Positions 42,270-51,805 of a stretch of DNA of 64,000 bases are shown here, piece by piece. Within the stretch, counting starts at the first letter, position 1. Every line of letters begins with the position of its first letter. The notes below the pieces were generated by a model that was not told where the DNA came from, made no database searches, and was given only the letters and a program-made list of their open reading frames with translations. Source of the stretch: an uncultured Oscillospiraceae bacterium (GTDB lineage Bacteria; Bacillota; Clostridia; Oscillospirales; Ruminococcaceae); NCBI GenBank assembly GCA_910588145.1, contig CAJUPO010000010.1, positions 11,165 through 75,164 of the forward strand, in the 5' to 3' direction. The translations under genes and the position numbers were made by a program.

Positions 42270-44897
42270 TTACTTATTTGAAATAGCAGCCTGAGCAGCA
42301 GCGAGTCTTGCAATCGGAACACGGAATGGTGAGCAAGATACATATGTCAGACCGAGCTTGTGGCAGAATTCAACAGATGAAGGATCGCCGCCGTGCTCAC
42401 CGCAGATACCGATGTGCATTTCAGGACGAACTTCCTTACCCATCTTAACAGCCATATCCATAAGCTTGCCTACGCCTGTCTGGTCGAGCTTAGCAAATGG
42501 ATCGTTCTCGAAGATCTTAGCGTCATAGTAAGCGTCAAGGAACTTACCGGCGTCATCTCTTGAGAAACCGAATGCCATCTGTGTGAGGTCGTTTGTACCG
42601 AAGCAGAAGAATTCAGCTTCCTTAGCAATTTCGTCAGCTGTAAGAGCAGCTCTTGGAATTTCGATCATTGTACCAACCTCATACTTAAGGTCAGAACCGG
42701 ATTCAGCAATTACCTGATCAGCAGTCTTAACAACAGCGTTCTTAACATACTTAAGTTCCTTAATGTCGCCGATAAGCGGAATCATGATTTCAGGAACGAT
42801 TGTCCAGTCAGGGTGATTCTTTGATACGTTGATAGCAGCCTTGATAACAGCCTTTGTCTGCATTACAGCAATTTCAGGATATGTTACAGCAAGACGGCAG
42901 CCACGGTGACCCATCATTGGGTTAAATTCGTGGAGTGAAGCGATGATAGCCTTGATTCTTTCAACAGATTTACCCTGTGCGTCAGCAAGAGCCTTGATGT
43001 CTTCTTCTTCAGTCGGAACGAATTCGTGAAGCGGAGGATCAAGGAATCTGATTGTAACAGGGCAGCCTTCAAGAGCTTCGTAAAGAGCTTCAAAGTCAGC
43101 CTGCTGCATTGGTTCGATCTTATCAAGAGCAGCTTCTCTTTCTTCAACAGTGTCAGAGCAGATCATTTCACGGAAAGCGCCGATTCTGTCCGGTTCAAAG
43201 AACATATGTTCTGTACGGCAGAGACCGATACCTTCAGCGCCGAGTTCTCTTGCCTTCTTAGCGTCAGCAGGTGTATCAGCGTTTGTTCTAACTTTAAGAA
43301 CTCTATACTTGTCAGCCCAAGACATGATTCTTTCAAATTCGCCGGCAATTACAGCGTCAACAGTTGGGATGATACCATCATAGATGTTACCGGTTGAACC
43401 GTCGATTGAGATATAATCGCCTTCAGCAAAAGTCTTGCCGCCGAGAGTAAACTTCTTGTTAGCTTCGTCCATAACGATATCGCCGCAGCCTGATACGCAG
43501 CATGTACCCATTCCGCGGGCAACAACGGCAGCGTGTGAAGTCATACCTCCGCGAACTGTGAGGATACCCTGTGCAGCCTTCATACCTGTGATGTCTTCAG
43601 GTGATGTTTCGAGACGAACAAGAACAACCTTTTCGCCTTTTTCGTGCCAAGCAACAGCGTCGTCAGCTGTAAATACAACCTTACCGCAGGCAGCGCCAGG
43701 AGAAGCGCCGAGACCCTTGCCCATCGGAGCAGCAGCCTTAAGAGCAGCAGAGTCAAACTGTGGGTGAAGAAGTGTGTCCAGGTTTCTTGGATCGATCATA
43801 GCAACAGCTTCTTCTTCAGTTCTCATGCCTTCATCAACAAGGTCGCAGGCGATCTTGAGAGCTGCCTGAGCTGTTCTCTTGCCGTTTCTTGTCTGGAGCA
43901 TGAAAAGCTTTCTGTCCTGAATTGTAAATTCCATGTCCTGCATATCTCTGTAGTGATTTTCAAGAGTTGAGCAAACAGACTTGAACTGATCAAATACTTC
44001 AGGCATGATTTCAGCCATCTTAGCGATAGGCATAGGAGTTCTTACGCCGGCAACAACGTCTTCGCCCTGAGCGTTCATAAGGAATTCGCCCATGAGCTTC
44101 TTTTCGCCGGTAGCAGGATCTCTTGTAAATGCAACACCTGTACCTGATTCATCGGACCAGTTACCGAATGCCATTTCCTGTACGTTAACAGCAGTACCCC
44201 ATGAATAAGGGATATCGTTGTCTCTTCTGTATACGTTAGCTCTTGGGTTATCCCATGAACGGAATACGGCCTTAACAGCGCCCATGAGCTGTTCCTTAGG
44301 ATCAGTCGGGAATTCTGCGCCGATCTTTTCCTTATATTCAGCCTTAAACTGTGAAGCGAGTTCCTTAAGGTCTTCAGCTGTAAGGTCAACGTCTTCAGTA
44401 ACGCCCTTCTTAGCCTTCATTTCGTCGATAAGCTCTTCAAAGTACTTCTTGCCGACTTCCATAACAACGTCGGAATACATCTGAATAAATCTTCTGTAAC
44501 AGTCCCAAGCCCATCTTTCGTTGCCTGTTTTCTTAGCAACAACGTCAACAACCTCTTCGTTAAGACCGAGGTTAAGAATTGTATCCATCATACCAGGCAT
44601 GGAAGCTCTTGCGCCTGAACGAACAGAAACGAGAAGCGGATTTTCAAGATCTCCGAACTTCTTGCCTGTGATTTCTTCCATTTTTACGATATGTTCGTTA
44701 ATCTGTGCCTGAATCTCATCATTGATCTGACGGTCGTCCTCATAGTACTGTGTACAAGCTTCAGTTGAGATTGTAAAGCCCTGAGGAACGGGAAGACCGA
44801 GTTTGGTCATTTCAGCGAGGTTAGCGCCCTTGCCGCCGAGAAGTTCTCTCATTGTAGCGTCGCCCTCAGAAAATAGATAAACCCATTTTTTGCTCAT
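42270..44897 (-). CDS. ppdK: Pyruvate, phosphate dikinase
   Basis: 875 aa, full length. Interconverts pyruvate + ATP + Pi with PEP + AMP + PPi; in anaerobes it often runs toward pyruvate to save ATP. The N-terminal nucleotide-binding domain starts KWVYLFSEGD and includes GGKGANLAEMTKLGLPVP. The central phospho-His is in TVRGGMTSHAAVVARGMG. The C-terminal PEP/pyruvate TIM barrel ends with GICGEHGGDPSSVEF. The codons are strikingly uniform (CTT, GCA, GTT), a sign of high expression compared with neighbours. GGAGG precedes the ATG. Confidence 0.97.
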   Translation of the reverse strand: MSKKWVYLFSEGDATMRELLGGKGANLAEMTKLGLPVPQGFTISTEACTQYYEDDRQINDEIQAQINEHIVKMEEITGKKFGDLENPLLVSVRSGARASMPGMMDTILNLGLNEEVVDVVAKKTGNERWAWDCYRRFIQMYSDVVMEVGKKYFEELIDEMKAKKGVTEDVDLTAEDLKELASQFKAEYKEKIGAEFPTDPKEQLMGAVKAVFRSWDNPRANVYRRDNDIPYSWGTAVNVQEMAFGNWSDESGTGVAFTRDPATGEKKLMGEFLMNAQGEDVVAGVRTPMPIAKMAEIMPEVFDQFKSVCSTLENHYRDMQDMEFTIQDRKLFMLQTRNGKRTAQAALKIACDLVDEGMRTEEEAVAMIDPRNLDTLLHPQFDSAALKAAAPMGKGLGASPGAACGKVVFTADDAVAWHEKGEKVVLVRLETSPEDITGMKAAQGILTVRGGMTSHAAVVARGMGTCCVSGCGDIVMDEANKKFTLGGKTFAEGDYISIDGSTGNIYDGIIPTVDAVIAGEFERIMSWADKYRVLKVRTNADTPADAKKARELGAEGIGLCRTEHMFFEPDRIGAFREMICSDTVEEREAALDKIEPMQQADFEALYEALEGCPVTIRFLDPPLHEFVPTEEEDIKALADAQGKSVERIKAIIASLHEFNPMMGHRGCRLAVTYPEIAVMQTKAVIKAAINVSKNHPDWTIVPEIMIPLIGDIKELKYVKNAVVKTADQVIAESGSDLKYEVGTMIEIPRAALTADEIAKEAEFFCFGTNDLTQMAFGFSRDDAGKFLDAYYDAKIFENDPFAKLDQTGVGKLMDMAVKMGKEVRPEMHIGICGEHGGDPSSVEFCHKLGLTYVSCSPFRVPIARLAAAQAAISNK

Positions 44898-44931
44898 TGG
44901 TTTATACCTCCAGATATTTTAATACTTCACA

Positions 44932-44970
44932 GACCGGAAAAAGCCGGTCCGGTTAATGAATATTATACCA
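44932..44970 (-). promoter_or_regulatory. Extended -10 promoter and leader hairpin of ppdK
   Basis: On the minus strand TGGTATAAT (44970-44962) is an extended -10 without a good -35. The leader contains GACCGG / CCGGTC (44949-44932), a small hairpin near the transcript 5' end, which may stabilise this abundant mRNA. No metabolite riboswitch was recognised. Confidence 0.55.
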
Positions 44971-45073
44971 TATATTCCAGCTAAATACCATACCTTTTTA
45001 AAAAAAACTTTAAATTGTTTTTTTGGCATTATTCACAAAAATTTTGATATTTAGAAAAATATTCAAAAATGAC

Positions 45074-45102
45074 TTGAAAAATCCAATAAATATTGTCATA
45101 AT
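45074..45102 (+). promoter_or_regulatory. Promoter of glmU
   Basis: TTGAAA (45074-45079), a 17-bp spacer and CATAAT (45097-45102), with TGT before the -10 as an extended element. Confidence 0.7.
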
Positions 45103-45158
45103 ATATTAATATGATAATTAGATTTATGATATAAAAAGCACATAACGGAGGGCACAAA

Positions 45159-46538
45159 ATGAACAATGCAGTAATTCTTGCCGGAGGACAGGGCAAAAGA
45201 ATGAAGGCTGATATCCCCAAGCCGATGTTCAAGGTACTCGGCGAACCTATGCTTGAATGGGTAATCAAGGCGTGCGAGGGCGCTGATATTACGGAGCTTT
45301 GCATAGTAACGGGGTTTATGTCAGAAGTGATAGATGAATATCTTAACGGACGCTACGAATCAGTGATCCAGAGTGAAAGACTGGGAACAGGCCATGCGGT
45401 AATGCAGGCTGTTCCGTTTATGAAGCGCCGCAGCGGAGGAAATACTCTTGTTCTCTGCGGAGACGCACCGTTTATAGACAGCAAAACTATTGGAAATGCC
45501 CTGAAGCTCCATGTAAGCGAGGGAAATTCCGTGACTGTAATTACTGCTGAAATAGAGAATCCCAAAGGTTACGGAAGAATTGTCAGAAGCGGGGACGGAA
45601 TAAGCTGTATTGTGGAGGAAAAGGACGCTAATCCTCAGCAGCGTGAGATAAGGGAAGTTAATTCCGGAGCGTACTGGTTCAAAACAGACGATCTGCTGGA
45701 ATATTTGGGTGAGCTTACCCAAAATAATTCTCAGGGTGAATATTATCTTACTGATTCAGTCTTTATTGCGCTGAACAAGGGCAGAAGAGTCAATGCATAT
45801 ATATCGGAAAATCCTGACGTGGTTTTGGGAGCAAACGACAGAAAAGGACTGCTTGAGCTTAATACAGCGGCGAGAATGGCGGTTATTGAAAAGCATCTTG
45901 AAAACGGAGTTGAGTTTACCTGCACTGACGGAGTAGTTATCGGAAGAGATGTTGTTATTGAAAGCGGAACTGAAATAATGGCAGGAACTCAGCTTAGGGG
46001 TAATACTGTGATTGGAAAGGACTGCCGTATAGGCCCCAACTGCATTATCGATAACTGTGAAATAAAGGATGGAGTAAGCCTTAATTATGTTCAGGCTTTT
46101 GAATCTGTTATTGAGGCGGGCGTAAAGATTGGTCCGTGGGTTCATATCCGTCCGGGAAGCCATATTATGAGCGGTGTAAAGATTGGCGACTTTGTTGAAA
46201 TAAAAAATTCAACTATAGGAGAGGGAACAGCAGTTGCCCATCTTACTTATGTAGGCGACAGCGATGTTGGAAAGAAAGTAAACTTCGGCTGCGGTACTGT
46301 TACTGTTAACTATGACGGAATTGTAAAAAGCCGCTGTGAAATCGGAGACAACTGCTTTATCGGCTGCAACACAAATCTTATTGCTCCTGTAAAGCTGGGC
46401 AAGGCTGTTTATACTGCCGCAGGAACAACCATAACTAAAGATGTTCCCGATTATGCTCTTGCTATTGACAGAGGCGTTGTGAAGATCAAGGAAGGCTACA
46501 GTCTGAGAAAGCTTAAGAAAAGACTTGAAAAGGAATAA
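45159..46538 (+). CDS. glmU: Bifunctional UDP-GlcNAc pyrophosphorylase/glucosamine-1-phosphate acetyltransferase
   Basis: 459 aa, the usual GlmU length. Makes UDP-GlcNAc from glucosamine-1-phosphate, acetyl-CoA and UTP. The N-terminal nucleotidyltransferase has the sugar-nucleotide motif LAGGQGKRMKADIPKPM and LCGDAPFI. The C-terminal left-handed beta-helix (about 250-440) has many hexapeptide repeats and VNYDG, typical of the acetyltransferase active site. GGAGG lies 9 nt before the ATG. It heads a glmU-pth-mfd operon, a common Firmicute order. Confidence 0.97.
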   Translation: MNNAVILAGGQGKRMKADIPKPMFKVLGEPMLEWVIKACEGADITELCIVTGFMSEVIDEYLNGRYESVIQSERLGTGHAVMQAVPFMKRRSGGNTLVLCGDAPFIDSKTIGNALKLHVSEGNSVTVITAEIENPKGYGRIVRSGDGISCIVEEKDANPQQREIREVNSGAYWFKTDDLLEYLGELTQNNSQGEYYLTDSVFIALNKGRRVNAYISENPDVVLGANDRKGLLELNTAARMAVIEKHLENGVEFTCTDGVVIGRDVVIESGTEIMAGTQLRGNTVIGKDCRIGPNCIIDNCEIKDGVSLNYVQAFESVIEAGVKIGPWVHIRPGSHIMSGVKIGDFVEIKNSTIGEGTAVAHLTYVGDSDVGKKVNFGCGTVTVNYDGIVKSRCEIGDNCFIGCNTNLIAPVKLGKAVYTAAGTTITKDVPDYALAIDRGVVKIKEGYSLRKLKKRLEKE

Positions 46539-46547
46539 TCCAGGAAA

Positions 46548-47171
46548 ATGAGTATATTTGATAAATTCAGAATGATAGAAAAGGAAGCCCAGCCCTCAGG
46601 ACCGGTGGAATATATAATTGCAGGTCTTGGGAATCCCGGGGAGCAGTATGCTTTTACACGGCACAATGCCGGGTTTATTGCAATGGACGCATTAGCGGAG
46701 GATACCGGTACAGATATAAAAAAGCTGAAATTTAAATCTCTGATATCTGATGTGAGTATCTGCGGTAAAAGATGCTTGATAATGAAGCCCTCGACCTTTA
46801 TGAATAACAGCGGTCAGGCCTTGAAAGAAGCAATGGATTTCTATAAAATCGACCCTGAGCATATTATAATAGTATATGACGATATATCCCTTGAACCTGG
46901 AAAGCTTAGAATAAGAAGAAAAGGCAGTGACGGCGGTCACAATGGAATCAAGAGCATAATTTATTTGACGGGAGCAGATAACTTTCCCAGAATAAAAATA
47001 GGCGTCGGAAAAAAGCCTCACCCAAAATTTGATTTGGCAGACTGGGTACTTAGCCGGTTCAGTGAAAGCGATATGGAAAAAATCAATGAAGTTTGCGGCA
47101 GGGTGTGTGAAAGCATTAAGCTTATTGTATCGGGAAAAACTGATGAAGCGATGAACAGGTTTAATTCATAA
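46548..47171 (+). CDS. pth: Peptidyl-tRNA hydrolase
   Basis: 207 aa. Releases tRNA from stalled peptidyl-tRNA. It has AGLGNPGEQYAFTRHNAGF (Asn, and catalytic His20 equivalent), MKPSTFMNNSG and VYDDISLEPGKLRIR (Asp). Compared with typical Pth, it has a ~20-residue N-terminal extension (MSIFDKFRMIEKEAQPSGP) before the domain. The ribosome site AGGAAA is near this start, so I keep it. It lies between glmU and mfd. Confidence 0.94.
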   Translation: MSIFDKFRMIEKEAQPSGPVEYIIAGLGNPGEQYAFTRHNAGFIAMDALAEDTGTDIKKLKFKSLISDVSICGKRCLIMKPSTFMNNSGQALKEAMDFYKIDPEHIIIVYDDISLEPGKLRIRRKGSDGGHNGIKSIIYLTGADNFPRIKIGVGKKPHPKFDLADWVLSRFSESDMEKINEVCGRVCESIKLIVSGKTDEAMNRFNS

Positions 47172-47183
47172 AAATAAATGATC

Positions 47184-47217
47184 AATACAGCAGTTTTCTA
47201 ATGAAAATTGCTGTATT
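47184..47217 (+). other. Long hairpin between pth and mfd
   Basis: AATACAGCAGTTTTC (47184-47198) pairs with GAAAATTGCTGTATT (47203-47217), 15 bp with one G-U. It lacks a proper T-run (TTTGCG follows), so it is more likely an intercistronic processing or partial attenuation structure than a full terminator. Confidence 0.55.
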
Positions 47218-47242
47218 TGCGTGTGACAGAAAGGAGTCCTGA

Positions 47243-50200
47243 ATGGAATTTTTCAAACGGTCCTTTATGGAACTTGAGGGCTGGAAAGATACGGAAAAGT
47301 GTCTTTTGCAGGGGCTTAGTCCGATTTGTGCCGCAGGACTTTCCGGAGTCCACAAGGCCCAGCTGATTTATACAATGTTTAACGGCGATCCTCTGCTTGT
47401 TATAACCGACAGCGAGGCGGCGGCAAAAAAACTCTGCGATGATATTAATACTATGGCAGGAAGCCGTGAACTTGCTATGCCGTTTCCGTCGAGGGAATTA
47501 TACTTTACCGACGCAGAAGGTGTTTCCAGAGAATATGAACACAAGCGGCTTGAAGCTCTTTCTCTGCTGCTTGAGGGGAAATGCGGGATACTTGCGGCGT
47601 CAATGGAGGCTATGCTTGAACCTGTTATTCCTCCCGATACCCTGAAAAACAGTACGGTGGAAATAGCAACGGGCAGTACGTTAAATACGGAGGAACTGAA
47701 AAAACGTCTTGTAGAATCGGGATATTCACGCAGCGATAAGGTCGAAGGTCCGTCCCAGTTTGCTGTCAGGGGAGCAATCTTTGATATTTTTCCGGTTCAG
47801 TCGGCGCTGCCGGTAAGAATCGAATTATGGGGCGATGAAATAGACAGTATTTCCTATTTTGATCCGGAGAATCAGAGAAGAACCGGACAGATAGACGCAA
47901 TAAAAATTGCTCCGGCTATTGAAACCATTGCTGACAGACTGCTTCTTGCGGAAAAAATTGAGGCGCTTTCAAAAGGAGTACGCGGAAAGAAAAAAGATAT
48001 AGTACGTGAACGTCTTGCAAGGGATATTGAAAAGCTTAGAGAAAATGCTCAGCTGACAAGTATTGATAAGTATATTCCGCTGATATATGACAAAAAGGCG
48101 TCCTTATTCGATTACTTCAGGGGTGTAACGGTTTTTTCAGAATACAACGGAGCTTTGGAACGTGCTAAGGGCGCATATTCTCAGTACGAAGAGGACTGCC
48201 GGATTTTGCTTGAAGAAGGGGAGCTGTGCAGGGGTCTTGAGGGCCATTACTTTGAACCGGAGGATATTTTATGCCGTGCGCAGAATTGTCCGCTGTTGTT
48301 TCTGAATACATTTATTCAGGGACTTGACCGTGTCGGGTATAAGAAAATAATCAGCTTTGAAGCTCTTCAGAACGCTCCGTGGGGCGGTGAAATGCGCCAG
48401 CTTAACGAGGAACTGAAAAATCTCTGCGATAACGGATACAGAACACTGCTTATGGCAGGAAGCGAAAAAACTCTTCCGATAATAAGGCAGGACCTTGAGA
48501 ACGCCGGAATAAAATGCGATATAGCATCTGAAAATACTGAATGCCTTCCGGGACGGGTGATTCTTACAACCGGAAGTATTTCGGGAGGAATAGAGTATCC
48601 CGAAAACAAAACCGCAGTAATTACTCAGGCGAGAGCGGCTGAGTCAAAGAAAAAACGAAAGAAGCATAAAAAAGGCGAAGAAATAAGATCGCTGTCTGAT
48701 ATTACGTCCGGAGATCTTGTGGTGCATTCGCTTCATGGTATAGGACGCTTTGCGGGGATACGCAAGCTGGAGCTTGAGGGAGTAACAAAGGATTATATTA
48801 CGATTCAGTATTCCGGAAAAGATGTTTTGTATGTTCCGGTTACACAGCTTGATTTGGTGTCGAAATATATCGGACCACGGGACGATACGGGAGTAAAGCT
48901 GAATAAGCTTTCGTCTGCAGAATGGCAGAAAACCAGAAATAATGTAAAGCGTGCTGTCAAGGATATGGCGCAGGAGCTGATTGCTCTTTATGCTAAGCGT
49001 GAAAACAGCAAGGGAATCGCTTTTCTGCCCGATGATGAAATGCAGCGTGATTTTGAGGCAAGATTTCCTTATGCTGAAACTGATGACCAGCTTAGGTCAA
49101 TCAGTGAAATTAAAGAGGATATGGAAAAAGTTCGTCCTATGGACAGACTGCTCTGCGGTGATGTAGGATTCGGAAAAACCGAGGTTGCTATGCGTGCGGC
49201 AATGAAGTGTGTTATGAGCGGAAAGCAATGTGCGATCCTTGTTCCGACAACAGTACTTGCAATGCAGCATTTTCAGACGGCTCTCAGAAGATTTGAACAG
49301 TTTCCGGTAAAAATTGAACTGCTTTCACGTTTTCGTACTCCGAAACAGCAGCAGGATATACTCAAAGACCTGAAAAAAGGACTTGTTGATATTATAATAG
49401 GTACCCACAGACTTGTGCAAAAGGATATTGAGTTTAAAAATCTGGGGCTTGCAATTATTGACGAAGAACAGCGGTTCGGTGTTGCACATAAAGAAAAATT
49501 TAAAGAGCATTTTTCCGGTGTAGATGTACTGACCCTTTCAGCAACGCCTATACCTCGTACCCTTAACATGGCTATGAGCGGAATCAGGGATATGTCGGTT
49601 ATAGAAGAACCTCCTCAGGACAGACATCCGGTTCAGACATATGTTGTTGAGCATAATATGGGCATGATCATTCAGGCAATTTCAAAGGAACTTAAGCGGG
49701 GCGGCCAGGCTTATTATATTCATAACAGGGTTGAAACTATTGCAGGATGCGCCGGAAAGATACAGGAACTTATTCCGGAAGCAAGGGTCACCTACGCCCA
49801 TGGACAGATGACCCAGGAGGCAATGTCTGAAATATGGAGGCAGCTTGTAGAACATGAAATTGACGTTCTGGTATGCACTACTATCATCGAAACCGGAGTG
49901 GATGTTCCTAATGTCAATACGCTTATAATTGAAGATTCCGACAGGTTCGGCCTTTCCCAGCTTTATCAGCTTAGAGGACGTGTGGGAAGATCCAATAAAA
50001 GAGCGTTTGCATACTTTACTTTCAGACGGGAAAAGGTGCTGAGTGAAATCGCCGCAAAGAGGCTTAACGCCATGAGAGAATTTACTCAGTTTGGAAGCGG
50101 ATTCAGAATTGCTATGAGAGATCTTGAAATAAGAGGCGCCGGCAGTATTCTTGGCGGCAGACAGCATGGTCATATGGAAGCGGTAGGATATGAAATGTAT

Positions 50201-50689
50201 CTGAAGCTTCTTAACGAAGCCATTGCCGAGGAAAAGGGCGAACCACTGAAAAAAACCGGAGAATGTTCAGTTGATATTCACATTGACGCCCATATTCCGG
50301 AAAATTATATTGAAAGTCTTTCTCAGCGAATTGATATTTATAAGAAAATTGCCGCTGTTGAAACAGAGGACGACAAGCTTGACATGATAGACGAGCTTAT
50401 AGACCGTTACGGAGATCCGCCTAAATCAGTTACAGGACTTATTGACGCTTCTCTTTTGAGAAATACTGCGGCTTCCCTTGGAATTACGGAAATACAGCAG
50501 CGTAAGGACAGCTTGTTTTTCTATACGGAGCACCCTTCTCCGGAGCAGATCGACGCTCTTTCAGGAAGCTTTAAAGGCCGTGTTCTTTTCAACAGTCTTT
50601 CAAAGCCGTATATAAGCATAAGGCTTGCAGGTAATCAGCGTCCGGAAAAGCTGATGGAAGAAGTGCTTACAGTTATGAAGGACGCTTAG
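47243..50689 (+). CDS. mfd: Transcription-repair coupling factor Mfd
   Basis: 1148 aa. An SF2 translocase that removes RNA polymerase stalled at lesions and recruits UvrA. It has the N-terminal UvrB-like domain (about 1-350), an RNAP-interaction domain (about 475-545, GDLVVHSLHGIGRFAGIR), and helicase motifs: Walker A LLCGDVGFGKTEVAMRAA, DEEQ, TLSATPIPRTL, VCTTIIETGVDVPNVNT and QLRGRVGRSNKRA. The C-terminal D7 regulatory domain follows. A Lys-rich insert (KKKRKKHKKGEE, near residue 470) precedes the RNAP-binding part. Standard length and order. Confidence 0.97.
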   Translation: MEFFKRSFMELEGWKDTEKCLLQGLSPICAAGLSGVHKAQLIYTMFNGDPLLVITDSEAAAKKLCDDINTMAGSRELAMPFPSRELYFTDAEGVSREYEHKRLEALSLLLEGKCGILAASMEAMLEPVIPPDTLKNSTVEIATGSTLNTEELKKRLVESGYSRSDKVEGPSQFAVRGAIFDIFPVQSALPVRIELWGDEIDSISYFDPENQRRTGQIDAIKIAPAIETIADRLLLAEKIEALSKGVRGKKKDIVRERLARDIEKLRENAQLTSIDKYIPLIYDKKASLFDYFRGVTVFSEYNGALERAKGAYSQYEEDCRILLEEGELCRGLEGHYFEPEDILCRAQNCPLLFLNTFIQGLDRVGYKKIISFEALQNAPWGGEMRQLNEELKNLCDNGYRTLLMAGSEKTLPIIRQDLENAGIKCDIASENTECLPGRVILTTGSISGGIEYPENKTAVITQARAAESKKKRKKHKKGEEIRSLSDITSGDLVVHSLHGIGRFAGIRKLELEGVTKDYITIQYSGKDVLYVPVTQLDLVSKYIGPRDDTGVKLNKLSSAEWQKTRNNVKRAVKDMAQELIALYAKRENSKGIAFLPDDEMQRDFEARFPYAETDDQLRSISEIKEDMEKVRPMDRLLCGDVGFGKTEVAMRAAMKCVMSGKQCAILVPTTVLAMQHFQTALRRFEQFPVKIELLSRFRTPKQQQDILKDLKKGLVDIIIGTHRLVQKDIEFKNLGLAIIDEEQRFGVAHKEKFKEHFSGVDVLTLSATPIPRTLNMAMSGIRDMSVIEEPPQDRHPVQTYVVEHNMGMIIQAISKELKRGGQAYYIHNRVETIAGCAGKIQELIPEARVTYAHGQMTQEAMSEIWRQLVEHEIDVLVCTTIIETGVDVPNVNTLIIEDSDRFGLSQLYQLRGRVGRSNKRAFAYFTFRREKVLSEIAAKRLNAMREFTQFGSGFRIAMRDLEIRGAGSILGGRQHGHMEAVGYEMYLKLLNEAIAEEKGEPLKKTGECSVDIHIDAHIPENYIESLSQRIDIYKKIAAVETEDDKLDMIDELIDRYGDPPKSVTGLIDASLLRNTAASLGITEIQQRKDSLFFYTEHPSPEQIDALSGSFKGRVLFNSLSKPYISIRLAGNQRPEKLMEEVLTVMKDA

Positions 50690-50754
50690 CAGATTATTGT
50701 GCAAAATTTACGATTTAAGGGGATTTATCTTATTTAATTTATTAAATATAAATA

Positions 50755-50784
50755 TAGACAAAAATCCTTGTTTAGTGATATAAT
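50755..50784 (+). promoter_or_regulatory. Promoter of the Thr-rich surface protein gene
   Basis: TAGACA (50755-50760), an 18-bp spacer and TATAAT (50779-50784), with TGA just before the -10 as an extended element. Confidence 0.65.
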
Positions 50785-50874
50785 TTAAAAGTAGAAAAAT
50801 CTTTATATATAAATGAATTAAAATGGGAAAATTGCTGCGGATAAAAAACATAATACTTTTTGAGGTGATAGAAT

Positions 50875-51699
50875 ATGAAGTTAAAGAAGATACTTGCGTC
50901 AGCTTCGATTTTTGCGGCTGCTTTGGTTTCTTTTGCGGCTATGACATTCCAGACTACTGCTCAGACTGAAATTGCTTACAGCGGTCCTGGTACAGGCGCA
51001 GTGGGAACTGGAAGCAATAATAACGATTATCGTGTTAATATTTATAATGTGTGGGGTAACAGCGTTAAGGATATTAACAATGTTGTTAATGTAGAAAAAA
51101 ATGTTGTTGTAACATTTACAGTTTCCGGTCTGGGTACACATACTGCTAATCTTGACAGCTCAGGAAATCAGATCTCATCATATGAAGCTGTCCTTATGGG
51201 CACAATGGGAATAAACCAGTACTGGGATAAATCTGATGATACTGTTGAAAATAAACCGGTTCCGATTACAGGGGACGGTCAGTATACTGCGGTTTTTAAT
51301 CTAAAGGATACGACATCTACAATTGACTGTCTGGTGCTTCAGACAAATATCGACATTAACGGTCTTGATGTTCTTAATCCGCCAAGCGCCGAAGAATGCG
51401 GTCTGACTATTAAAATAGACAGCATTGTGGCAGATTCTGATACAGCCGTTTCCGGCAGTACTGGGGTTACCACAACAACAGTTACAGATAATTCAGGTTT
51501 GACCACAACTACCTCAATAAATTCATACAGTATTGCGGCAACTACAACAACAGGAAATCTCAGCGGCGGTGTTTTGGGAAACTCAACCTTGATAAATTCT
51601 GCGGCTACGGGCGATAAAGGCATTGCTTCAATTGCTGTTGCGGGACTGATAGTTACAGCTGCTGCCGGAGTGGTTACTCAAATTAAGAAAAAGAAATAA
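50875..51699 (+). CDS. Secreted, C-terminally anchored surface protein with Thr-rich linker
   Basis: 274 aa. A signal peptide (about 1-30) is followed by a ~150-residue beta-rich domain (about 50-187; YRVNIYNVWGNS, VTFTVSGLGTH, ITGDGQYTAVFNL). A Thr/Ser-rich linker (about 193-230) precedes a hydrophobic C-terminus (about 250-270) ending in KKKK. The sequence before the helix, NSAATGDKG, resembles a degenerate TGD-type sortase signal but lacks the Pro and the LPxTG order. The beta domain looks like a carbohydrate-binding or adhesion sandwich from this group of gut bacteria, but I cannot name the family. It is monocistronic, with its own promoter and terminator. Confidence 0.7.
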   Translation: MKLKKILASASIFAAALVSFAAMTFQTTAQTEIAYSGPGTGAVGTGSNNNDYRVNIYNVWGNSVKDINNVVNVEKNVVVTFTVSGLGTHTANLDSSGNQISSYEAVLMGTMGINQYWDKSDDTVENKPVPITGDGQYTAVFNLKDTTSTIDCLVLQTNIDINGLDVLNPPSAEECGLTIKIDSIVADSDTAVSGSTGVTTTTVTDNSGLTTTTSINSYSIAATTTTGNLSGGVLGNSTLINSAATGDKGIASIAVAGLIVTAAAGVVTQIKKKK

Positions 51700-51711
51700 T
51701 CGAATAAAATC

Positions 51712-51742
51712 AAAGCCTTCCTTTAGGAAGGCTTTTTCTTTT
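51712..51742 (+). terminator. Terminator after the surface protein gene
   Basis: AAAGCCTTCC (51712-51721), a TTTA loop, GGAAGGCTTT (51726-51735), then TTTCTTTTTT. Confidence 0.9.
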
Positions 51743-51745
51743 TTG

Positions 51746-51774
51746 TTGCATAGAATCAAACATTGTGATATAAT
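51746..51774 (+). promoter_or_regulatory. Promoter of the ydjI-ydjG-TPM operon
   Basis: TTGCAT (51746-51751), a 17-bp spacer and TATAAT (51769-51774), with TGA before the -10 as an extended element. Confidence 0.75.
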
Positions 51775-51805
51775 TGATTTATTAATTGACATGGAGGTAT
51801 TAACT

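Noticed and set aside
42270..44897. Horizontal transfer of ppdK because of its different codon use
   Set aside because: Uniform optimal codons in a highly expressed central enzyme explain the bias better.
47184..47217. Terminator between pth and mfd
   Set aside because: The stem is long but is followed by TTTGCG rather than a T-run; I list it as an intercistronic hairpin.
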